Assembly (NCBI GenBank): GCA_009760855.2
Contig: WPIO01000211.1
Location: 248,001 to 312,000 of the forward strand
Reading direction: 5' to 3'
From: Cristatella mucedo
Lineage: Eukaryota; Bryozoa; Phylactolaemata; Cristatellidae
DNA length: 64,000 nt
The notes under the pieces are model-generated. The model was not told the origin of the DNA. It ran no database searches and worked only from the letters and a program-made list of their open reading frames with translations. Each line of letters begins with the position of its first letter. Within the stretch, counting starts at the first letter, position 1. Shown in pieces: positions 21,868 through 31,074 of this stretch. The position numbers and the translations under genes are program-made.

Positions 21868-22005
21868 TGCCTCTAACCAAGGTCAAAGTGAATGCATTTT
21901 ATGACCGAGGTCGTGTACTCGAGCCCCGTGGCATATGTGAAGCGCCTGAATAGAGGTAAAGTTCTCTCAGGGTGCTGTGCAAATGAATTATGTTTATTTA
22001 TATAT
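21868..22005 (+). mobile_element. SINE-B, decayed 5' part
   Basis: ACCGAGGTCGTGTACTCGAG (B-box remnant), CATATGTGAAGCGCCTGAAT, TAAAGTTCTCTCAGGGTGCT, then ATGTTTATTTATATA. Confidence 0.75.
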
Positions 22006-22229
22006 AGTGTCTTTATGCCCCGGTGAGACTTCCTGCTGTGCGTGTGAACATCAACTAATCCCATTCATCACGGTGTGACAAAATGCTGCGAGCCTGCTTC
22101 GATCTGGCTTCAATGCTCAGTAGAAACTTTGCTTGGAGCCTAGCATGCTTTCTCAGGAATGAAAAGTGGCATGATGAAATAGGCTGCCTTCCAGGCTGTG
22201 CTGCCGTGTGTGCAGACAGAATTGCATCT

Positions 22230-22640
22230 TCAGCACCTGCAGGGCCGCATTGGTTGGTTCTGCCAGTTGCCTTTCTCATCGAATCGATTTGGAGATCGTC
22301 AATTTGGCTTACGAGTCGCTTCACTCGCCTGCACCAGCCTACCTGTCCACCTTGTTCCTTCAGTCACAGGCTCTTGTTCCACCAGCTGCTCAGAGGCTAG
22401 TCTTATGCAGCGGCCCCTCGCACTAAATTGAAATCTTTGTAATCGAGCCTTCAGCTCGTAGGTACCGAAAGTCTGGAATTCGTGTCCACCTTTGTCAGTA
22501 ACTGCCGTGACCTTGAATAATCTGATCTGCAGCTGTGGACACATCTATTCCGGTCAGCTTTCCTTTGCCACACTCTTCTCTTGTTCCCGTGTGCTCTGTG
22601 CATGATTCAATGCATGATTATATTCAATGCATAAACTACT
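22230..22640 (+). mobile_element. Decayed LINE C-terminal fragment
   Basis: Shifted frames give WLVLPVAFLIES and NLAYESLHSPAPAYLST. These correspond to [11 protein letters not shown] and [16 protein letters not shown] of the intact LINE-A copies. Many indels. Confidence 0.65.
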
Positions 22641-22756
22641 AGCCAGACATGTTTGCTTCAGCTTGCTGGCCTAAGCCTGATACTTGCTTCTGCCCTGATG
22701 CTTGATACCCTGCATCTCACTAACCCAGGGTATGGATTCTCTTGTAGCATGTTGTA

Positions 22757-22935
22757 GTGGTGAGCCGTAATGGCTCACTAGGTAAGGCTGTTTCTTTTCA
22801 TTACCTCTGCGCTGAGGTCGTGGGTTCGAATCCTATGGTGGGCGATCCTTTATCGCCACTGCAAGCGGTGGTGATAGTCGTAGAGGCTCTTCTGCTGCTA
22901 TACAAAAAGAGGCTGTTAAATCAGCAAGTATTTTT
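22757..22935 (+). mobile_element. SINE-A, well preserved
   Basis: A-box side AATGGCTCACTAGGTAAGGC, B box GGTTCGAATCC (22823-22833), body GGCGATCCTTTATCGCCACT, and end CTATACAAAAAGAGGCTGTT. Confidence 0.9.
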
Positions 22936-22959
22936 TTATTTTTTTTTAGTCAAGTTACA

Positions 22960-23040
22960 ATGCCCCAGGATAGAGATCGAGCTCTCTTCAGGTGCTATGC
23001 AAACGACCTATTGCTATTATTAATATTAATTTTATTATTA
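22960..23040 (+). mobile_element. LINE-A 3' tail, short
   Basis: CCCAGGATAGAGATCGAGCT, CTCTTCAGGTGCTATGCAAA, then ATT-rich end. Confidence 0.6.
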
Positions 23041-23159
23041 TTATGCTTATAAGGATCCAAGTTTGTGCTGCAGAATGTGAAGCATTTGTTTTGCAGAAAT
23101 CGCAGTTTCGTCACTGGCAGAGTCCTGCATATCCTAGCCCATGAAGAAAGTTGGCTCCT

Positions 23160-23234
23160 TTAGTCAGATAATTGCATGTCTTATAATAATAATAATATTG
23201 CACTTGATTAGTCAGATAATTGCATGTCTTATAA
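23160..23234. repeat. Micro-insertion between 26-bp direct repeats
   Basis: Two identical 26-bp direct copies (23161-23186 and 23209-23234, both starting TAGTCAGATAATTGCATG) flank 22 bases. Those bases begin TAATAATAATATTGCACTT and match the inverted extreme 3' end of LINE-A. See finding. Confidence 0.85.
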
Positions 23235-23723
23235 ATTATTAGTATCATTATTAGTACTTTACTCCTGCCTCCTTCGGCTTTGGAGATCCTTGTAGAATCC
23301 TGTCTGTTCAGGCTTCGGGAGGTTATATTGTAGGGGCTCGTGCCTGCGGCAGGCGCACAAATGCCGATGAATTGTGATGGCCCCACAAACGTTTAATAGT
23401 AATGGCACGGCTGTATTGTATGCTGGCGAAGCAGATGAAATACGTGAAATACGTGCTTGCTGCTCCGGGGCACGTGCCGATAAGAGAGGAGAGAGTGTCT
23501 AGCGTTCGAACAGGCCGCCCCAAGAGGCAAGAAGTGGATTGCACGGCAACGATAGGTCACGTGCCTGCATGGAGCTTGCCCGGCATGTCGAATGTCGGCT
23601 GGGGTTGAACCACGTGATGGCGATAGCACGCCCACAATACGTATGGGTAGTTTATGGATTTGCTGTGTCTTATTGTGCCATCACTTCCCGCATGAGCGCA
23701 TTCATTGCATTTCGTATTTGCAG

Positions 23724-24143
23724 GCTAGGCAGCAGCAGCTGGCCGACCTCCTTGACCTTGGCAGCTACCTGCTTAAGCCAATCCAGCGGCTGGGCAAGTA
23801 TGCGCTCATTCTGCAGCAGCTCGTGAAGGAGTGCTCGGCCAGGGTGGAGGCGGCTCTCTTGCCCGACGGCATACGGCTTCGCGACCAGCTGCAGCAGGCC
23901 GAGGACATGGTGCGCTTCTGCCTTCGTCATGGTGACGACCTCTTGGCCCTGGACAGCTTGTATGAGTGTAGCATTGACCTGACCTTGCAAGGTCAACTGC
24001 TGAGGCAGGAACAGATGACAGTAACCAGGGACAAAAAGAAGACACAAGAGCAGGTGTTCCTCTTTGAGAAAGTCATCATCTTCAGCAAAATTAAGCGTGT
24101 TGAAAAGGGTCATGACCTCTACAAGTACAAGGAAAGCATTTCA
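23724..24143 (+). CDS. RhoGEF exon: end of DH, start of PH
   Basis: A 420-nt phase 0-0 exon (140 codons) between TTCGTATTTGCAG and GTAAGT. It completes the DH domain and opens the pleckstrin-homology domain, which usually positions the exchange factor at membranes. Conserved region 3 is visible as GSYLLKPIQRLGKYALILQQ (from 23760), the core helix that contacts the GTPase. It is followed by a helix with MVRFCLRHGDDLLALDSL, similar in layout to the FQLRHGNDLLAMD region of PLEKHG4-like proteins. PH strands follow: LQGQLLRQEQMTV, EQVFLFEKVIIFSKIKR and LYKYKESIS. The ORF upstream of 23724 is intron read-through. The minus-strand ORF 23670-24113 is a shadow. Confidence 0.93.
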
Positions 24144-24239
24144 GTAAGTCTAGCCATAATAATCGTCTAGTCCAACGATGTACTCAACCTAGCCCAGTAG
24201 TTTGGCAGTGGTAGCTAATGCCATATTGTGAGTTTTCAG

Positions 24240-24705
24240 TTTAATAATAGTAATTATATTATTATATTTGTATGACACCCTCAGGGAACCAAACTTCTTT
24301 CTAGACACTTTACCTGTGCTTTAAAGGAAATATATGGTGAGTCGTGATAGCATGCTAGGTAAAGTGGTTGTTTTTTTTACCTCAGTTCCGAGGTCATGGG
24401 TTCGAATCCTGCAGTGGGCGATCCTTTATCGCTGATGCAAGCAGTGGTGATAGCCGTTAACTCTCTTCTGTCGCTACACAAAAGAGGCTGCTAAATCAGC
24501 TAGCAAATCAGCTAGCATGTCAACACGGTTAGTGGTAGTATGTACAGTGTCAGCATCCATAGGCACACCAAGGACAAGTCACAAGGATCTAGCAAATGCA
24601 GTGAGGAACAGGACCTTTTTCAGTTCTTTTTAAAGGTCGTCAAGTTAGGGGATGCCGAGATGTCCTCATTCGAGGAGTGAGTTGCAGGTTTTATGAGCAT
24701 ACGAA
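24240..24705 (-). mobile_element. LINE-A 3' part, split by a SINE-A
   Basis: 24240-24336 is a decayed inverted tail (CACCCTCAGGGAACCAAACT, CTTTCTAGACACTTTACCTG). 24515-24705 continues with CGGTTAGTGGTAGTATGTAC and AGTTCTTTTTAAAGGTCGTC. The SINE-A at 24337 interrupts it. Confidence 0.75.
24337..24520 (+). mobile_element. SINE-A, nested in LINE-A
   Basis: GGTGAGTCGTGATAGCATGC start, GGTCATGGGTTCGAATCCTG (B box), GGCGATCCTTTATCGCTGAT, ACACAAAAGAGGCTGCTAAA. It ends with a short duplicated AATCAGCTAGCA. Confidence 0.85.
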
Positions 24706-24719
24706 TTGTGTGCTGATGC

Positions 24720-25468
24720 AATTGTATTTGTGACATCTCGTCTCGACTTCTGCAACTCACTGCTTACTGGCCTCCCAGCATGTGCGATCAGGCGATTGCA
24801 GCTGGTGCAAAACTCCGCAGCTAGGCTTGTCTGTCGTGAGCGTCGCAGTTGCCACATTACTCCACTTCTCGCCGACCTGCACTGGCTACCAGTCAAGCAA
24901 CGGATTGACTTCAAGGTTTTGACGCTCACTTTTGGGTCCCTTCATTCTATGGCTCCAGCCTATCTCTCTGACGTACTCCCCCATCAGGCCAAGCATCGTG
25001 CCACCCGCTTTTCGGAATCCAACAGTGTAGAAATACCTCGCACAAACCTCAAATCCTTTGGAGACCGTGCATTTGGTTCGTATGCTCCCAAAGCCTGGAA
25101 CTCCGTCCCGACCTGCGTCAGAACATCCCCTGACCTGACCACATTTAGGGGGAACTTGAAGACACACCTATTTAGGACAGCATTAAGTGGGTCCCTGTGA
25201 TTCGTCCTTCACGTGCTTATGCATGCTGACACTGCATGCTGCCACTAACCACATTTGCATGCTGACCCTGTGCATGCTGCCACTAACCACATTTGCATGC
25301 TGACCCTGTGCATGTCACCCCTAACCATGTTGTTCATCTTGTTTGTTTTTAAAGCATGATTTTACTTACCATTCAATTGCATTTCCCTTTGCAGCAAATG
25401 TAAAGCGCCTAGAAAGAGATTAAGTTCTCTGAGGGCGCTTTATCAAGTACATTATTATTATTATTATT
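24720..25468 (+). mobile_element. LINE-A, RT C-terminal part and full 3' end
   Basis: An open frame to 25200 encodes the C-terminal part of a CR1/L2-like reverse transcriptase: [57 protein letters not shown], and a [19 protein letters not shown] block. The untranslated tail has a 9-bp hairpin (TAAAGCGCC at 25401, GGCGCTTTA at 25434) and ends in (ATT)n. The palm catalytic motif is absent because the copy is 5'-truncated. It is nearly identical to the inverted copy at 25697-26425. An element remnant, not a host gene. Confidence 0.9.
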
Positions 25469-25681
25469 ATTTGTGTGCTGATGCTGTTCATGCTACCACT
25501 AATTATACTTGCATTCTGACCCAATGCATGTCACCCCTAACCATCTTATTCTTGTTGTTTATCAAGCATGATACCACTGACCATTCGATCGTCTTTCCTT
25601 TGCAGCAAATGTAAAGCGCCTAGAAAAATATTGAGTTCTATGAGGGTGATTTATCAAGTGTATTATTATTATTATTATTAT
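25469..25681 (+). mobile_element. Second LINE-A 3' tail, in tandem
   Basis: GCTGATGCTGTTCATGCTAC, GTCACCCCTAACCATCTTAT, AAATGTAAAGCGCCTAGAAA and TATGAGGGTGATTTATCAAG, then (ATT)n. It belongs to another LINE-A subtype than its neighbour (ACCATTCGATCG instead of ACCATTCAATTG). Confidence 0.85.
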
Positions 25682-25696
25682 CAAATTGATTGCCAA

Positions 25697-26425
25697 TCAA
25701 TAATGATAATAATAATAATGTACTTGATAAAGCGCCCTCGGAGAACTTAATCTCTTTCTAGGCGCTTTACATTTGCTGCAAAGGGAAATGCAATTGAATG
25801 GTAAGTAAAATCATGCTTGAAAAACAAACAAAACGAATAACATGGTTAGGGGCGACATGCACAGGGTCAGCATGCAAATGTGGTTAGTGGCAGCATGCAC
25901 AGTGTCAGCACGCATAAGCACATCAAGGACGAATTACAGGGATCCACTAAATGCTGTCCTAAATAGGTATGTCTTCAAGTTCCCCCTAAATGTGGTCAGG
26001 TCAGGGGATGTTCTGACGCAGGTCGGGACGGAGTTCCAGGCTTTGGGAGCATACGAACTAAATGCACGGTCTCCAAAGGATTTTAGGTTTGTGCGAGGTA
26101 TTTCTAGACTGTTGGATTCCGAAAAGCGGGTGGCACGATGCTTGGCCTGATGGGGGAGTATGTCGGAGAGATAGGCTGGAGCCATAGAATGAAGGGACCC
26201 AAAAGTGAGCGTCAAAACCTTGAAGTCAATCCGTTGCTTGACTGGTAGCCAGTGCAGGTCGGCGAGAAGTGGAGTAATGTGGCAACTGCGACGCTCACGA
26301 CAGACAAGCCTAGCTGCAGAGTTTTGCACCAGCTGCAATCGCCTGATCGCACATGCTGGGAGGCCAGTAAGCAGTGAGTTGCAGAAGTCGAGACGAGATG
26401 TCACGAATGCATGGACCAACTTAGA
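25697..26425 (-). mobile_element. LINE-A, RT C-terminal part, inverted copy
   Basis: On the minus strand, the frame 26419-25934 encodes the same RT C terminus as 24720-25200 with about five amino-acid differences. Both copies share [16 protein letters not shown] and [10 protein letters not shown], which other LINE-A copies lack. The hairpin and (ATT)n tail are at 25697-25790. With the plus copy it forms a long inverted repeat. Confidence 0.92.
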
Positions 26426-26858
26426 TGTCCATCAACTTGGTCTCTCTTCGGCCATTCTTGGCCATTATCCATAACTGTCTGATGTAAGGACATAAGGATC
26501 ATTACCATGCCCTGGCTAGCCAATCGTTAAAGGGCAGTGATGAGAGACTCAGTGAAGCTCCAGTCCGGTCGTAGCCCATCTATGCTTGGCCTATTTTCGA
26601 CTGCTCGAAGCTTGCCCGGAAGGAGGAGCAGGAGGGCTGATGTTTGCATGCTAGTTTTCGTTTGGCTGAATGATGTTTATCCTGAGGTTAAGGATTCGGT
26701 TCTCTCTGGGTGCTTGACACGAGTCTTATTACTACTGACACATTCGTGAGATTGGCTCGAATCACTTGGCTGCTTTGGCCATTTCGACAGTTGCATGTCT
26801 AACCGCTCGGCGGTACTTAATTGTAATGCCTCCCAAACATGGCCGACTCTCACTGTAG

Positions 26859-27195
26859 ATGCACAACGTCGGCCTGACGGAGACGGTACACGGCCTCGGT
26901 GTCGGCGGCAGCTTGGTTTTCGAGCTCTGGTACCAGCAGAGCGGCGGCCGTGGCGGCTCGCTCAGCTGGCTCATTGACGCTCCGACCCTGCAGTCGAAGA
27001 GCGCCTGGGTCAAGGACGTTGGTCGCCTGCTGTGGGCCCAAGCCAGGATGAGCAAGCAGAAGTTGCTGGCAGGACTTCCGCATTCATCTCAGGCGATCGC
27101 CGTGGCATTGCTGTCCAAGAAACGGCCTCCTCCTCAGAACCTCGGGGCCAGCACCGATGCCCAAGCTCCGGGGCTCCGGGGTCACGTGGCTGCAC
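26859..27195 (+). CDS. RhoGEF exon: end of the PH domain
   Basis: Starts in phase 0 after CTCTCACTGTAG and ends before a strong donor (GTAAGT at 27196) with one base of a codon left. It completes the PH domain: VGLTETVHGLGVGGSLVFEL (second-half strands), then the C-terminal helix AWVKDVGRLLWAQARMSKQK. That helix contains the near-invariant PH tryptophan (codon 27006-27008). The ETVHG..FELW and LLWxQA patterns match the PLEKHG4/quattro PH layout, where GLTE(N/T) and LLWRQA occur. The remaining 40 or so codons are Ala/Pro-rich tail. If not spliced at 27195, the frame would run to a stop at about 27299. The minus-strand ORFs are shadows. Confidence 0.9.
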
Positions 27196-27382
27196 GTAAG
27201 TCGCCAGAAGTCCTTGGGCGCTGGCACGCAGACCGTCGTCATCGCTCGTATGACCTGCTTCCCATAGCGTTCGGCCGTACAGTGTGCTCTCGACCCTGAC
27301 CGTGCGATGTTTGGTGAAGGGAGGGCTACCTACTTACTACCTATGTACACCTGACGCACCTATATCTAGTACTTCTTTGCAG

Positions 27383-27515
27383 GCGAGGCCCAGCGAGTGT
27401 TCCATTGACTGTGCGGCCTCAGTCGGCAGGGTGCTGGCGCTAGTGAGTGGGGCCAGCGCTGCAGCACTCTTGGGCAGGGAAGATGTTCCTTCTGCCCAGT
27501 GGTGCTCACTATGAT
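27383..27515 (+). CDS. Candidate last exon of the RhoGEF gene
   Basis: A good acceptor (GTACTTCTTTGCAG ending at 27382) is followed by GC-rich sequence. In phase 0 it reads ARPSECSIDCAASVGRVLAL, then VSGASAAALLGRED, ending WCSL and TGA (27513-27515), which looks like real coding. The upstream donor at 27195 leaves phase 1, however. Joined that way the product would be REAQRVFH and a stop at 27407. Either an alternative donor or an unseen exon restores phase 0, or the short tail is genuine. The intron would be only 187 bp. Confidence 0.5.
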
Positions 27516-27749
27516 TACTGTGCCTGTGTGGAAGTGTCAAGGTTCGGCCTTCTGCTGAAAGGAATTATATTATGATTGTGCCTGTGTGGGAGTGTCAAGG
27601 TTCACGGCTCAGCCTTCCCTTACGACTCTTTGTGGCTGTGCCATTGGGCTAACATTGCACGACACCAACGTACCTCGCTTCTATCCTGCTTACGGTTAGG
27701 AGTTTTTTCCTGGTTAATTGACACTTAATAATCAGGCTTCACATTGACA
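27516..27749. other. Downstream of the RhoGEF; short direct repeat
   Basis: A roughly 30-bp segment (TGTGCCTGTGTGGAAGTGTC) recurs about 60 bp later as TGTGCCTGTGTGGGAGTGTC. No clear poly(A) signal near 27300-27700. Confidence 0.5.
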
Positions 27750-27960
27750 GTGATAATAGCAATTACATCGCATCGGTTTGTCGTGTAGCACTCTAAGGGA
27801 ACGGCATCTCTGCCCAGGTGCTTCACAGCTCTCGGCAAGAGAAACACTCCCCGAATGGTCAATGATACAAAACGTGTCATGTTAAGAAAAGCATGGAGAG
27901 CCACACAAGTATCATACTTGTATCAGAATGCAAAAGCACAAATGAAGCCAGTTGCCACCA
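27750..27960 (-). mobile_element. Decayed LINE-A 3' tail, inverted
   Basis: AGCACTCTAAGGGAACGGCA, GCCCAGGTGCTTCACAGCTC and CCCCGAATGGTCAATGATAC fit the inverted tail with many substitutions. Confidence 0.5.
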
Positions 27961-27970
27961 GCTAGTGAGG

Positions 27971-28136
27971 CAGGACACTGCATGGGACATTAAGTGAGTC
28001 AAATATTGAGCAAGCCATGTAACAGTCGAAGGATAGGTAGAGCTGAGTGCTGTCGCTGTAGAATTGGAAAGCCACGATTGTGTTTGGCGATGATATCAAC
28101 CAGAAGGAGCATATAGAGTGCATAAGGAATGGTGGT
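27971..28136 (-). repeat. 166-bp direct repeat, copy 1 (RT fragment)
   Basis: Matches 29151-29316 with a single difference (C versus T at 28050/29230). On the minus strand it translates with a YSDSTQLYLSFD-like remnant of the reverse-transcriptase YADD region. Confidence 0.9.
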
Positions 28137-28349
28137 ATGTATGTATGGTAGTATTGGCTAGTAGTATGGACTGAATTATGCACAGGTAGACACGTAAAAG
28201 AACGGAGGAGAAGGAGGCCCACACAGCACAGAACACGCAGCACATTTTCCTATTCTCTGTTATTTCTATTCACCGGGGAATAGAGAAAGCTGAGCAGATC
28301 AGGCACATCTCTAGACTTAAATTAGGCAATGTCAATGCAGGTGGTAGCA

Positions 28350-28725
28350 GCAGCTGGAAGCAAGCTCCAGGGTGCCGGTGCATTTGTGAACTGAATGAAG
28401 GACTTGGCTTATATAACCAAAGGATTTAAATTTAGTTTGAGGAACAGACGGTGAGCCGACTGACTGGCAACCGAAGGATAAGGGCTGGTACGATAGCATG
28501 GGACTGGAGGAGCGAGGAGGTTAAGGCCGATGCGAAAGAGTGATGAGACCAGTGAAGCCTTCAGAGGTGATCGAGAGGGGACCATTTGATGCAGCGATAG
28601 GAAGCCGGTGAAGCTCAGGCAGTCAGTCGTGCTAGCGTCCAGCCTTTTTCTTTTACCTTTGATGACTGGCCAGACGGGTGAGCCGCTTAGTTTTGCACCA
28701 GCTGCCACCGACCAGAAAAGGCACA
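28350..28725 (-). mobile_element. Decayed LINE RT C-terminal fragment
   Basis: The minus-strand frame contains GLNLLAPPVPCYRTSPYPSV and SAHRLFLKLNLNPLVI. These resemble the LHGLAPPYLSDLL-to-VPKTKLKT region of CR1/L2-like RTs, in a lineage distinct from LINE-A and LINE-B. Confidence 0.5.
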
Positions 28726-28749
28726 GGCCATGTTCGAATTAAGGGGGAA

Positions 28750-28918
28750 AATGCTAGCTGATTTAACAGCCTCGTTTTGTATAGCGACAGAAGAGCCTTT
28801 ACGGCTATCACCACCGCTTGCAATGGCAATATAGGATCGCCCACCGCAGGATTCGAACCCATGACCTCGGGGCCGAGGTCGTGAAAAGCAACCACCTTAC
28901 CTAGTGAGCCATTACGGG
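28750..28918 (-). mobile_element. SINE-A, well preserved
   Basis: GCTAGCTGATTTAACAGCCT, ACGGCTATCACCACCGCTTG, CGCAGGATTCGAACCCATGA (B box), CTTACCTAGTGAGCCATTAC. Confidence 0.9.
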
Positions 28919-29150
28919 AAGTGCTGTCATTTCGAGGCAGTGCGTCGCTACCGTGATAACTTTCGAATTAGTTAGGCTGTCGTTCTTTTGTCCACGTAGG
29001 TGCTGGTTTTGGCAATACCACTCGTGTTTATGGGCCTTCATCACTGGAGTGATACTAGATAAACTCATTCTGAGGGTGAGATCCTTTAACTTGTGTGTGA
29101 GACACAATTAAGTCTTTTTACCGCCCCAGGAAACTTGAGGCCGTCAAGTA
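28919..29150. other. No gene seen
   Basis: Nothing recognisable between the SINE-A and the second 166-bp repeat. Confidence 0.35.
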
Positions 29151-29316
29151 CAGGACACTGCATGGGACATTAAGTGAGTCAAATATTGAGCAAGCCATGT
29201 AACAGTCGAAGGATAGGTAGAGCTGAGTGTTGTCGCTGTAGAATTGGAAAGCCACGATTGTGTTTGGCGATGATATCAACCAGAAGGAGCATATAGAGTG
29301 CATAAGGAATGGTGGT
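29151..29316 (-). repeat. 166-bp direct repeat, copy 2 (RT fragment)
   Basis: 165 of 166 positions match 27971-28136, and the flanking sequences differ. A CA/TG-rich stretch follows at about 29355-29410. Confidence 0.9.
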
Positions 29317-29791
29317 CTAAGGCGAAATCCCGAGGTCCTAAATACTTAAAATGCCACGTGTGTGTGTGTGCATGTATGTGCACGTGTGTGTAGTTAGGGT
29401 TTATGTGCATGTGGGCTCGGTCATAGGTTGTTTAATTTACAAGCTTCACTAGTTTTTTCTTTGTGTTATGTTGAGAGCAGGCACTTGCTTCTTGGCTGCC
29501 TCCACAGCCGGAGAATGTTGTCATCTCGACGGTACCTTACTAGGTTTTGATGCATGAGCTGCTGACGATCACGTGCCCAGCGCCAGCAGCTGATTGGTCG
29601 ATGCTGTCGAGCCGGCGCTATCGGGTCGGCCGAATCGAGTCCAGGCTTGGTACATTTCTCCGATTCCGTTGTAGTTGCTCCGTGATTGGCTGAGACCGAC
29701 GGCACGGGTGGGCCTTAGTCGGCCTTCGGAGCGAGCTCCCAGCAACGCTGCCCTCAATTTCCGGTGACTGCTGCTGCTGCTACTATTCCAG
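29317..29791. other. GC-rich stretch, no confirmed exon
   Basis: 29480-29560 can be read as ALASWLPPQPENVVISTVPY and a stop after an acceptor-like GAGAGCAG. This is not independently supported. Confidence 0.3.
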
Positions 29792-30035
29792 ACGCAATGG
29801 CTCCTACAGGCAGTGGCAGCCAAGATGTGTGGCTGGCGTGCTGACGCAAGCCAGCCACGAGGAATTGCTTGAGCCAACGGCGGCGGCGGCGTGGCCAGTG
29901 GCCGAAGTAGTCAGCCGACGTAGCCAGGCTACCTACCTGCTGTTTCCGGGCCTCAGTGCACGTGGCATGACGCCAGTCGAGTCGAGAGCCGCCCCCTTCC
30001 TGCCTGCTCCGTGCAGCCTTGTTGCCCAAGGCGCT
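29792..30035 (+). CDS. Candidate terminal exon, unknown product
   Basis: A CTG-rich pyrimidine tract and TACTATTCCAG precede an open frame. It begins with one base of a codon and reads NGSYRQWQPRCVAGVLTQAS, an acidic-Ala segment (HEELLEPTAAAAWPVAEVV), then RRSQATYLLFPGLSARGMTP, and stops with TAA at 30036. Composition is more protein-like than the other frames, and it is GC-rich like the RhoGEF exons. It could be a distal 3' exon of that gene or of another transcript. A minus-strand frame also covers it, and no domain is recognisable. Confidence 0.3.
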
Positions 30036-30038
30036 TAA

Positions 30039-30362
30039 CTCTGGTTGCGCGAATGTTTTTCCGGGAGCCTGGACAAGTTGTTATTGTGATATTTATTTGG
30101 AACTGCAATTTTTTGCAGCTAACAGATGCAAGAGTTGTCGGGGACAGCTTGACAACCCTCTTGTAAATGACGAGTTCTAATACATTCCATGTTACTTGCG
30201 TTTGCTTAGTCAGCATTCATGCGGCAGCTGAGAGCCCAGCACACGGCAGGAAACTGTGCAGTCTCTCGAAACTAGTGTGTATGTGCCGACCCACAAATAT
30301 AGCGTATGCATGCTCCCGGAAGGCAGCCTCCCCCCTGGGGTCACGCGGCCCCTCCCTGGGGC
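30039..30362. other. No gene seen
   Basis: Ordinary mixed sequence; nothing can be assigned. Confidence 0.35.
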
Positions 30363-30392
30363 CAGGGGGTCAGGCACCCGCCTGACCCCCTG
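30363..30392. other. Perfect GC-rich hairpin, 13-bp stem
   Basis: CAGGGGGTCAGGC (30363-30375) and its exact reverse complement GCCTGACCCCCTG (30380-30392) are separated by ACCC. Function unknown. It is not followed by a T run, so it is not a Pol III-type end. Confidence 0.8.
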
Positions 30393-30959
30393 CCCCCGTG
30401 GTTCTCCTTCGGCTCCGTGTCTTCTGCTCTTCTCTGAGCCCTTCTTGCGGGTGGGGGAGAGCTGTTACTCGAAGATGGCGACCCGCTATGGATGTGCTTG
30501 AGAGAGACTGACACATTTGCCTGCCGGGGGTAAGCGCGCAGCAGCAGCAGCAGCATTCGGTAAGATGGCAAAAATATGGGTAACAAGGCCAGGGTCAAAA
30601 GGTCCTCCACGCTCCACCGGTTGTGTCCTATCATACCGTCTTATCGTCCAGGCTACTACTGCCCTCGAGCGTACGACCCATATAGTCTTTGTGGAGTTAC
30701 AGATGCAGATCAAACATGAGTCGACACATATTTTATTACTATTGTTATTTAATTATAAACTACTGGATTCTCTCTCGAAGAGCAGTGGCCCCGTGGACAC
30801 CGACACATTATCCAACCCCTGTACATGCCCCCACCCCTACACGGCCCCATACACGGCGGCGGCAGCCTTACTGGGGTGCTGCTCAGCCATCCCGCTCAAT
30901 GAGCAAGATTAGACTTGCGCCAGTTGAGGTGATGGTTGAGGTTGAGGTTGATGCATAGG
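30393..30959. other. No confirmed gene
   Basis: It holds CAG repeats near 30540-30556. A plus frame (MAKIWVTRPGSKGPPRSTG) and a minus frame (RGGPFDPGLVTHIF) are open over 30510-30715, but neither has splice or family support. Confidence 0.3.
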
Positions 30960-31070
30960 TCAAGTTTGGAATCATTAGTAGCATTATTATTAGTATTTAT
31001 TATTATTATAATTCATTATTATTTATTATTTTTAATATTATTTTTTTATTAGTAGTAGTAGCCTTAAAAC
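30960..31070. repeat. ATT/TTA low-complexity stretch
   Basis: Dominated by ATT and TTA triplets with TAGTAGTAG; likely an expanded LINE-A-type tail. Confidence 0.7.
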
Positions 31071-31074
31071 CTTA

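Larger units (their letters stand above)
21642..23723 (+). other. RhoGEF intron 3
   Basis: From GTGAGG to TTCGTATTTGCAG. It holds SINE-B, SINE-A and LINE remnants plus the micro-insertion at 23160-23234. 23235-23723 contains nothing else I can name. Confidence 0.85.
24144..26858 (+). other. RhoGEF intron 4, dominated by LINE-A copies
   Basis: From GTAAGT to CTCTCACTGTAG. Three LINE-A pieces and a SINE-A fill most of it, including a large inverted repeat. 26430-26858 has no identifiable content. Confidence 0.85.

Noticed and set aside
22757-22935. tRNA gene suggested by A and B boxes
   Set aside because: The body does not fold to a full tRNA and the sequence is repeated many times with a common non-tRNA 3' part, so it is a SINE.
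23670-24113. Minus-strand ORF of 147 codons
   Set aside because: Lies exactly opposite the best-supported DH-PH exon.
24706-25200. 164-codon ORF as a host gene
   Set aside because: It is the C terminus of a repeated non-LTR reverse transcriptase followed by the LINE-A tail.
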